A DNA stretch of 64,000 bases from Megalonaias nervosa (Eukaryota; Mollusca; Bivalvia; Unionida; Unionidae): assembly GCA_016617855.1 (NCBI GenBank), contig JAECUM010004351.1, forward strand, positions 1 through 64,000. Reading direction: 5' to 3'. The position numbers and the translations under genes were made by a program. The notes beneath the pieces were generated by a model, which saw only the letters and a program-made list of their open reading frames with translations, was not told where the DNA came from and made no database searches. Below, one piece after another: positions 55,576 through 64,000 of this stretch. The first letter of the stretch is position 1. Each line of letters begins with the position of its first letter.

Positions 55576-58175
55576 ATTAGTCAAACCTGGTTACCTTGAT
55601 TACATCGGTGGTGTCCAAAAATTGTCGACATAATGAGGTCCCGAGATATCAGGGTTTAGTTGATAAATCTACTGCAGAACAATGATAATGCATCTAAAGT
55701 ACCAAAAATGAGAAGTTTTGTTTTTAAAAACAAATGGCATTTCTAATGTGCATTAAAAATAATAATTCAGTCATGCCAGATTTCAGAAAAAAAAGATTGG
55801 AGGTCTTTTAAATGAGATTAAGTAACAAGTCAAACATTTTTACAGATTAAGTTACTGTAACAATGTCAGTGGTTTAAATTTGTTTTATATCCCTGTGAAT
55901 AGCCTTATCTCTTTGGTAGCCTCAGCAATGCGATAGTTTTCTTACGCTGACCAGAATGTATGCCAAGTTAAGTACATGTACATGTACGACTGTACTTTTC
56001 TTAGAAGTATTTTGTTGTGTTAGTGTTGACTTTAACTAGTAGCAAAATGTAACTGACCAAAACTGTGCATGAAAATCGATTGCTTTTGCTGAAGTTCCTT
56101 TACACCGGTATGCTGATTTTTACTGATAAAATCTGCCTATGTACTGGAAAAAAGATGAGGCTATCGGTATTCATGTACCGACAAACTGCAAAATTTGTTT
56201 AAAGTCTTTAACTCATTCAGCTTGGAGATTTTTGTCATTTTTTCCCTGAAATTGGGGTAGGAAACACATTTTGGAAGTTAATTCTGAATACATCCAAATA
56301 TATCTGCCTCCAAGAGTATTTCACTTAGACTGGTGCCTAGAAACGTCATTTTTCACTGGCTGTTTCACTCGTGCATGTGCAGAAGGGTAATAGTTGGAGT
56401 TATCTTTTTTTTTTTTTTCTTTTTTTTTCTTCTTTTTTTATTATTATAGTCTTTTGCTTCTTGGAACCATCATACCATCATATATGTCTCCTGGCCACTT
56501 CTTACTCCCAATCCCCAACTTAACCTACTTTTTGCAAAGGTTCACCTGTCTGTGTGCAGTTCAGATCGGTCTGCCTTAGATCACAGGCCAAAGAGTCTAA
56601 AATCCAGACACAAAATCCGATTTTGACAACGGGCAAATTTTTTGTGTAAAATATCAGGTCTCAAAAAATATGTTTTTCCTCTCTGCATTATGTAAGGCAA
56701 GTAGAAAGTCCAGATTATTTGGTATCATTGTAGAGCTACATCTGTCTGCATTTTGGTAATACCATCCACTTTGGTGTATCTTAAATGACCTTGATGCTAC
56801 AGAGCTTGTAAGTAGGGTACAGCCTGCCTCATCATGCCTACAGGTGGGATTCGGACTGAATGAGTTTAAGTTAGTTGTCTTAACATCAAATTCTGTAAGA
56901 AGCCAACTTATTCTATTCATACAGTTTTAGTCCCATATCCCTTCCAACTCTGATCAGTGACCGTCGGCAACAACACATCACCAGAAGGAGAGTTGGAGTA
57001 TCACTGATGGACTGCAAGGCTTTGATATTCAATTCAAAATGAAATGAAAGCACTCCTCTTTCTGTTTCATAGATGTACTCTTATCAGTTAGTTTCTGCTT
57101 TGTTCCATTGGCGCTAAAGAATCTGTAATCATGGCACAGCGATGGACAACTTCATTTTCCAAAAAAAATACTGGGTGCTATGGATTTTTAAAAAATACCA
57201 TTTGTGATTTTATTTACTCTTGTACAAAACAAATTAATAACCATGTCTTTGGGGGTGGGGGTTACCAGCTAGGTTTGGAATTTTGCTGGTTTCTATTTAT
57301 AGATGATTGTAAGTCATGTGATCTGGCCATGCTTTAGTTGAATGCTTACACACACCAGCATGAAAAGACTTTAACTATTTATAATTTTATACCAAAGTTG
57401 TTAATTGTGTACGGATTAAGTTGTTAATTGTGTACGGATTAAGTTGTTAATTGTGTACGGATTAAGCTGGTGACCGACCATGGCAAAATTGGAATGGGAT
57501 TACACAATAGTTTATTCCACAAAGCATTGTGAATTTTATCCTTGCTGTAATTTTGTCAATTTTCAGGTTAGCATCATTAAATGTAAAAGTATCTAATTCA
57601 TTTTAAATATGGAGTGTAAAACGAATTAGGTATTTTTAGCTACATTTAATTAAGCCTGTGTGATAATTTACTGAGTTACAGAGAAGAAAAAATTTGTGAT
57701 GTTGTGTGGAATGAACTATACTGTTGTGGTGTTGACATGTGATGCTGTCTATCATGAATGCAACTCCTTACTCTAAAGTATTGCTGACAACATAATTTTC
57801 TCCACTCTATGCAAGTTATAAACCATTTATTAATGAGATTGTTTGATTAGCATCTGTACTTAAATTTGGTCTTGTACCAACTTTTCCATCCCTGCAGTAT
57901 GAGGTACTGGTAGTAGCAGAAATACCAGATATTTTGTTGTAAAATTTCTCCATGATGGTCATTAAAAGTTGCATTTGTTGAATTAAACAAATCCATAAGT
58001 AACTTTGGACCTAAACTTATGCCCAACATAACGGGATTACAGACTTAACAGGAGTCAACATAAGCGGGGAAAAGTCAGCTTAACAAAGGATTTTTTTCAG
58101 GACCAGACCAAAACACTCGACATACATGGGGTCTCGAGATAATTGAGGCCGAGATAAGTGGGTTTGACTATATAG
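55576..58175. mobile_element. Probable pogo/Tigger-like DNA transposon nested in the DIRS recombinase gene
   Basis: The left end reads 'tagtcaaacctggtta' with 'ataatgaggtcccgagatat'. The right end reads 'tctcgagataattgagg' and 'gataagtgggtttgacta', giving inverted AGTCAAACC ends as in pogo/Tigger families. The flanks are DIRS recombinase fragments on both sides. No transposase could be confirmed inside; a minus-strand fragment at 57847-58029 ('LQGWKSWYKTKFKYR') is only faintly like a CENP-B-type DNA-binding helix. Confidence 0.45.
57405..57472 (+). repeat. Triplicated 23-bp tandem repeat
   Basis: 'gttaattgtgtacggattaa' occurs three times in succession, essentially identical. Confidence 0.9.
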
Positions 58176-58179
58176 CTCT

Positions 58180-58625
58180 GACTGAAATGCTACATTCAAA
58201 TGCAAGGCTCGCAGAGATGACTAAAATCTCATGAGGCGACTCGGATGTTGTGAGACCTCACAGTATGCCAAGTGTATAACCCATTTCAGCCACAAAGCAA
58301 GGGCCTGAGCAGTGCTTCCTGCATGTGGAAGCTAATCTACCATGGAACATGTCTTGTATGATACTAACTTTAGCGAAGTGTGGGCTAGAGGCTCTAATTT
58401 ATTTAAATTGTGCCATCTTAAAACCCAGGACAGACTCCATTTTGGAAACAGAGTGAAGGATTTTGGTCAATTGAGATCAAAACAGCAAAAAGATTCTATA
58501 GTTTTTTTTATCATTTCCATTATCATGTCCACCGTGATGCCGGAATGTGTCCAATATCATGGAGCAGTAGTCTTTAATAGTAATTGGGTTTAACTGTTTG
58601 TCCTCAAAGAACTATTTGAGGGATT
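58180..58625 (-). pseudogene. DIRS tyrosine recombinase, broken and split
   Basis: Minus-strand fragments in changing frames read 'QLNPITIKDYCSMI' (N-terminal SAM-like helix), 'PKWSLSWVL', 'KLEPLAHTSLKLVSYKTC' (catalytic-domain entry typical of DIRS) and 'SPHEILVISASLAFE' (the H-x-x-R region, where the Arg position is Leu). The C-terminus appears beyond the nested element, near 55490-55570 ('GLMAAAQQP'). It has many stops and could not function. Confidence 0.65.
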
Positions 58626-58739
58626 GAGACACTCAGAGGGACAATGTTTGTGGTATGGCACCAGTTCCTGAAAACATGCAACTGTCCCTCATAAGCCTTA
58701 AGAATTGAGGTCCTTCTTGTTCTCAAGATTCACTCCACA

Positions 58740-59260
58740 ATCGAAGGTTTAATTTGTTTATCTCCCAATGCTGCCCTGAAAAGGACCAAGCGTGCAGAAG
58801 ACGGTATGGGCAGGAAATGAAAACCCATCACCACTGTCGCTTGCAAAGATTCAGGTTGGCCAGAATCATCCTGGGCAGATCTATCACTAGATCAAGTAGA
58901 TTGGTGACTGGGGACATGTTCCATCTGGGACAGGCTATCAGAATCATCATGCATTTCTGACCCCATAACTTCTGGATTATTTTTTGGCATTAGTACCATG
59001 GGAGGTTGGGAAAATGCCCACAACTCCTCCCAACCGATTGAAATTGTATCCATGGCCTAAGGTTCTGGGACTAGAGAGACGAAAGTGGGTAACTTGTGAT
59101 TCCACCTTGTCGCAAAAGGGTAAATCATTGGAGGCGCCCAAAGTGTGCAGATCCAAGTGATGACCAAATGATGGAAAGACCACTTCATTTCAAGGACTTG
59201 ACCTCTCCTGGATAGAGTACTGGACTTCCCCAGCAGGATAACCATGGTCAGCCAACCTGG
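58740..59260 (-). pseudogene. DIRS RNase H / post-RT region, broken
   Basis: Fragments 'VESQVTHFRLSSPRTLGHGYN' in part (as 'FRLSSPRTLGHGYN') and 'IACPRWNMSPVTNLLDLVID' match the region between RT and recombinase in DIRS polyproteins ('F.SP.P...A.A.D' and 'L.AP.WP....' patterns). Confidence 0.6.
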
Positions 59261-59515
59261 GTTACACCACTGACACAGAAATGTTGATCAAGAGGACTTG
59301 ACATAGGGTGCCATTGTGCTAGCAAAGTCATTTGTAAGAGATGCATAAAAAGATGGCTGAGTAGGGTCAAGTCAACTGCTGCATTAAATAATCTGAGGAG
59401 CTGCAAGAACTCTCTCACTGAAATCCAAGTCCAATTAGAAACAGACTTGACAAGTTTGATGATCCTGATTACGTGAACATAGGAAGTTGCACCAGATTCA
59501 GGTTGGTGATAAACT

Positions 59516-60204
59516 CTACACCCAGACTGACCAAAAACTCGGTGGATGAAGGTCTGACTTTTGCCAGTTCCCTAGAAAATCTACATGATTAAACAATAAG
59601 AGAAGATAATTTCTTCCTTGGCATAGAACAGAACTTACCATATGTTTCTGAAGGCTGTTGTTCAGATATGCTGCCATCACTGTAGATATAGTTGACTGGC
59701 ACAGGCTGACAATGCAATACATAACCTTGGTAAAAACCCAAAGGCTCATGTTGAGGCCAAAGGGTAGCACTTCAAACCGTCAAACTGTGTCGCAGTATGC
59801 AAAATGAAGAAATTTCCGTGACACTGGGCTGATAGGGACATGAAAATATACATCGTTCAGTTCAAGACTGACGGCATACTGGACCCTTCCAATGGAGAGG
59901 CGGTTTGACATCGCCATCTCCATCTTGAATTCTGGTGGTGCAATAAACTGGTTGAGGTGACTCAACTTGTTGTTTGCTTTCTGAATAAGGAACAGACTTG
60001 AATAAAACCCTATTGAGTGTGGCCTATACACAATCTCCACCACCTGCTTTTCAATGAGTGACCATATCTCCTGCTGTAGAAAGGTATCTTTCTCCTGATT
60101 TGATAGTATGTCTGTGAAGAGCGGAGAGGAGGAAATGGGAGGGGAGGGAAATGGGTTGGGTAAATGAGACCTGAAGCCCCTCCTATATGACCTGGATCAC
60201 CCAA
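59516..60204 (-). pseudogene. DIRS reverse transcriptase, catalytic residues lost
   Basis: The minus strand reads 'GFYSSLFLIQKANNKL', 'FKMEMAMSNRL', 'SLELNDVYFHVPI' (motif A, with the catalytic Asp position as Glu), then after a frame change at about 59775 'LPFGLNMSLWVFTKV' and 'AAYLNNSLQ' (the YxDD position, with both Asp as Asn). Order and spacing are as in DIRS-type RTs. Both catalytic sites are mutated, so it is inactive. Confidence 0.75.
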
Positions 60205-61900
60205 TCATTTTCTTTGGGAATAAGGAGATCCAGTGCGTCCGAAATTGCAGGTGTCTGCCACCCACAGGTAGGCTGTCTACTGGCAGTGTGGAGGGTAGGC
60301 CAGTGTTTACGATTAGGAGGCTTGAAGGTGGAGAAATTTGGTTTCTTACCACCTCTGCATGACTACCTCCTAGGTTGGTTAGACTGTTGTCTCTTGCCAT
60401 TGGGTTGGGATCATTATTGGTGCACATCAGGCTGAAAAGTTCCCTTGTCCTGAGGCTGCTTAACGTCCCTTCACACTGGCAGCTGTTGAATGTTTTTAAA
60501 TGCCTGCATGGGATAAGCGGCAAGTTGGAATTGCAGTTCCTGAGCTGCCTGCCTCTGAACTTCTTCAATTCTTCCTCCAAAAAGCAATGGTGACCCAAAT
60601 GGTGTTTGTCCATAAAGACAGAGTATGATGAGGTTTGAGCAACATGGACCGCAGACATGTGGCCCATTGTATCTGGTCTAAGTTGGCCAAGGCCGTGAAG
60701 GCACTGGCCATAGCATGGTGAGCTGGCTATGATTGGATTTCTCTGAGAGACAGAAGATTGCTAATGAGACTAAATCCAATGCTGAGGGCATAGAGTTTTA
60801 TACTGGTGAGATGAGAATGTTGCTGGGACTTGGTTTTCTGATAAGAAAACCCTGGAATTTACCGGGTCACCAATTCCTGAAAGTCTTAATTGAGTCAACT
60901 GGGGAAGGAGTCAGAAAGATGGTGACTCTTCCTTTTCGTTGAAATCTACTGATGCTTTAACTTATGGTCTTCAGCAGCAGTAGGAATTGGGGGGAAAGGG
61001 CATTCTGAAGCTGCCAACACCCTATAAATTTCCTTGATTGTGGCCTTAAAGCTAAATCAGTCAGTTCCATGGTTGAATCTGAGTATAGTTGAATTGAAGG
61101 AGCTTCATCACACTCACTGAGTTGAGCCTCAATCTGGGTCCGCTTGCAGCCCTGGATATGTCATACCTGGTGGCACTGATGATTGAAGTTTGATCTCTTT
61201 GAAAATGTCACTAGCTCTCCCTTGTGGATAAGCTGTGAATATTCTGAAGTCTGGCACTGCTGGAACTGACGCATGGTTTGTCTGGCATATGGTCAGCCTG
61301 GATACTGGCAATATAGAAGAGGGTCCAGCTATCACCAGTACCAGCCGCTCCAAGGGCCTGGCTGGACGGACAGATTTCTCACTGAAACCTCTGGCATAGT
61401 AAAGGTATGTCACTGACCGTGTGGCTAGACAGACAGATCTGTCACTAAGATCCCCATAAATGCTAGTTGGCTGAACTGTTTCAACATTAAGGTCCCCATG
61501 CTGGGATGGCTGGACAGCTGGTAACAGTACAGTGGTATAATGAGCTGGATGCAATAGATCTGGTACAAAAACCCCATGCATCCTGACTTACAGGCCTGAA
61601 GGCCATGCTCGCTTATGTGGGGGAACTAATGCCCCCTGGGCTGCTAAAATTGGGGGCACACTCCCCCAATGAGTCAGAATGGCAAGTGAATAACTAGGTG
61701 GTTGAACAATATTCTCAAAAAGTTCCCCATGTGGGATGGCTGGTGATAGCTGGATGGCCTGTGATGGCTGGTGACATTGTGGTGTTACGAACCAAACCAA
61801 TGCTCACACATGCGGGGGAACTTACACCCACGGGGCTGCCTAAAATTGAGGGACATTCCCCCAGTTAGGATCACCAGCGATGAACTTTAGGTTATCCTCC
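60205..61900 (-). pseudogene. DIRS upstream (gag-like) region, broken
   Basis: Next to the RT the frame reads 'DSLPVGGRHLQFRTHW', the G-G-R block that precedes RT in DIRS elements. Further upstream, open segments (60667-60197 and 61581-61129) are Pro/Ser-rich with no recognised domain. They are probably the gag-like ORF. Confidence 0.5.
61580..61860 (+). repeat. Diverged duplication, unit about 220 bp
   Basis: 'atgctcgcttatgtggggga' near 61605 and 'atgctcacacatgcggggga' near 61800, each followed by 'acttaca/actaatgcccc', 'ggggctgc..aaaattg.ggg' and 'cccccaat/ccccagtt', show a repeated block in the upstream region of the element. Confidence 0.6.
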
Positions 61901-61965
61901 TTGATTTATTCCGTCTTTCCTTTTCTTTGATGCCTTATGGACTGTTGCTTTGAACATTGCAATTC

Positions 61966-62430
61966 ATGCATTTAATAGACATTTCTCCTGAAATGACACA
62001 AGAAGAGACAACAAAACATAAATTAGCAATTCAGTATGTTACTAACTAGTGTACACAGTAGCCCACACTTCCTATGACCACATACTACACATACTGCAAG
62101 TCACAGATGATATACAATTAGTATATGCAAAGCAAGTCATGGTAGACTTCTATGCTCTGAAGTTGCATATATACTGCATTTAGTTGACATTTCTCCTGAA
62201 ATGACACAAGAAGAGAAAACAAAGCATAAATTAGTAATTCTTCATGTTGCTAATTTGCTAATAAATAGATATCCTCATTACTAACGAAGTAATCAAAAAC
62301 TGTGTCTCATTCGATGCTTTCTAGACTATGATATGTGCTTATGCATTTCATGCATTTTGGTGACATTTCTACTTAAACACAAGAGGAGAAAACAAAACAT
62401 AAATTAGCAATGTAGCATGTTACAAACTCG
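61966..62430 (+). repeat. Three diverged tandem units of about 190-210 bp
   Basis: 'gacatttctcctgaaatgac' plus 'acaagaagagacaacaaaac' plus 'ataaattagcaatt' recurs near 61979, 62188 and 62360. It lies in the untranslated end of the DIRS element, where subrepeats are common. Confidence 0.8.
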
Positions 62431-62717
62431 CTAAAACCAACTCCGTTACTAATGCAGCAAGCAAAAATAGTGTTATGCTAACTTATAAATGACAACATGA
62501 GGTCAATGATCGTATAGTGTAATGTGGTCTTACAAAGACTAAGTCTGTAATGGTGACAAAGTCACTAAAATTTGACAGAAATTGTAAAATTAATGTATAC
62601 AACCTGCAGGAAAATGATCATCTCACACAATAAATCCAAAATGAAAGTTGGATGGTCCAACCTTAACACTAAAATGGCCTGAATTGTCAGAAGTAAAATG
62701 TATGTTGTCATTAGTAT

Positions 62718-62908
62718 GGCAGAGAAGCTAAAAACTAGCGACACCTGGTGGTGGCAAGGGGAGGTAATGGGCAAGAGTTATTGCCATTTGACTATACAAG
62801 ATAGACAGGAAAAGACAATTTTCATCTTTTAGTGGGCTGGATTCGCGAGGTAGCAGGCAAATATTCCTAATGTAATGTGACTGGGGAACGTATCTGAAGG
62901 AGAAAGGT
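62718..62908 (-). repeat. DIRS terminal inverted repeat, 5' side
   Basis: Reverse complement of 54917-55097 at about 75% by eye. It includes 'ggattcgcgaggtagcaggc' and 'ggcaaggggaggtaatgggc'. Confidence 0.75.
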
Positions 62909-62909
62909 G

Positions 62910-64000
62910 AAAGTTTATCACTGACTGCCTTTAACTTTTAATCACCTCTATGATAATTAATTGTGTAAACTGCAGAGAAGTCATAGTATTCCATCACCAT
63001 TAAATGTGAAGCAGTGTTAATTACTATTATTTACAGTTAATACAGGCTAAGTTTGTTATAGGTACATACTGCAGTGTCAAAAAGGGCTCTCCCTCTTTCC
63101 TGTTCTAATAATTAGATTTGTTGCAAACCATGTTTTTATAACGTGAGTATATTAGGGGTTTGGGGTTCAAAAATTGCATTTATCATGTGACATGCCATGA
63201 CATGGCAGGTATGCAGAATTAAACAGGATGTGTCACTCTTTTTGACTGGATCACAAGTGCCTAATGAATGCATGGTGATTGGATGATTAATATTACCCAA
63301 CAGCTTGGGGTCATTTGACTGTCTTGTTCATCAGATGTCGAGCATATACAATCCACATCAGGATTTAGACTCAAAAAACCGATATCCTGAAGACCTGGTA
63401 TAATAAAAATATAATCCATTATTTTTTTCGCTTACATTAAAAAGTGAGATGAGTGCTATAAAATGTATAAAATACTTAATTGATAATTAAGCTGTAAAAC
63501 TGTTCTCAAATTATAATTTATCAACAGAAAAATTTACTTCATTCACGTAAAATTGCTACACTGTTCCAAAAACAACACAATTCATTAAAGTTTTATCTTG
63601 CTTTCAGGTTAGTTATGGATGTATAATACTTGTAAACTAATGATCAGATTATTTCAGATTTTGCAACATAAATAAAATGGACAAAGTTATTTTCTAAACT
63701 TTCAATTTGTTCTTTGAAAATAATTGCATACAGAAACAAATTCAAAAATTAGATAGTTAATTCTGTTTAACATGATTTAAGGAAAGTAAGTCATTTTATG
63801 ACATACTGTCTAATAGCCCAGGGTTAGGACAACTTTCACACTGACAAGTTGGTCTGCACAAATAGCTCTCGGGCAATTTTAGTGCTAGGCCAATCATAGG
63901 GAAGGAATTATCTTAAAGCAGAAAAACTGCTCAGATTATTTACATTTTAAAATAATTGTACTGAAAATAATTGAAGACTGGATCATAATAAGTACTTTAG
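62910..64000. other. Non-coding, nothing recognised
   Basis: AT-rich sequence to the window end. No ORF of note. Confidence 0.5.

Larger units (their letters stand above)
54917..62908 (-). mobile_element. DIRS-type tyrosine-recombinase retrotransposon, dead, with nested insertion
   Basis: Inverted repeats of about 180-190 bp (54917-55097 and 62718-62908, roughly 75% similar by eye) enclose minus-strand coding remains in DIRS order: upstream/gag-like region, reverse transcriptase, RNase H, tyrosine recombinase. A further copy of the repeat's outer part lies in direct orientation at 55193-55246, as expected for the internal complementary region of DIRS elements. Removing the nested element at 55.58-58.18 kb leaves about 5.4 kb, a typical DIRS length. 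Confidence 0.7.

Overview
The window is AT-rich invertebrate nuclear DNA, most likely from a marine mollusc. The evidence is its dense content of diverged tRNA-derived SINEs, LINE tails, a DIRS element, Gypsy-like LTR remains, many minisatellites, and very little host coding sequence. Species cannot be fixed from the sequence alone.

The centrepiece is a nearly complete but decayed Maverick/Polinton-type element (adintovirus-like endogenous virus) at about 11413-27301, roughly 15.9 kb. It carries the diagnostic set: FtsK/HerA-type packaging ATPase, double jelly-roll major capsid protein, minor (penton-type) capsid protein, adenain-like cysteine protease, retrovirus-type DDE integrase with a C-terminal chromodomain, and protein-primed family B DNA polymerase. 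It also has a fibre-like protein with a discoidin-like C-terminal domain, a parvovirus-type phospholipase A2 protein, a small zinc-ribbon protein, two hydrophobic/basic virion-type proteins, a tandem HNH-endonuclease-like gene and several unrecognised genes. A minus-strand cassette (fibre and three unknowns, 11593-14665) diverges from a plus-strand morphogenesis cassette (14704-21718). PolB lies on the right after a short block of alternating-strand genes. Its ends are inverted repeats, and each end is itself a palindrome of about 175-185 bp bounded by AGTAGT...ACTACT. Six or so genes are intact and the rest carry stops and frameshifts, so this copy is not autonomous.

Left of it (1-11.4 kb) lie simple repeats, an inverted-repeat (foldback) structure at about 4.9-6.6 kb, a decayed Gypsy-like gag with the 3' part of its 5' LTR (7.16-9.19 kb) and microsatellites. 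A 44-bp sequence is repeated exactly at 5527 and 10672.

Right of it (27.3-54.9 kb) is repeat-rich non-coding DNA: SINE copies (one holding a 45-G run), several minisatellite arrays, LINE 3' fragments, one candidate host exon (48895-49441, minus strand) and an 867-bp solo LTR with a 4-bp target duplication (50232-51098). From 54.9 to 62.9 kb there is a dead DIRS-type tyrosine-recombinase retrotransposon on the minus strand. Its recombinase gene appears split by a probable pogo/Tigger-like insertion at about 55.58-58.18 kb. The last kilobase shows nothing recognisable.
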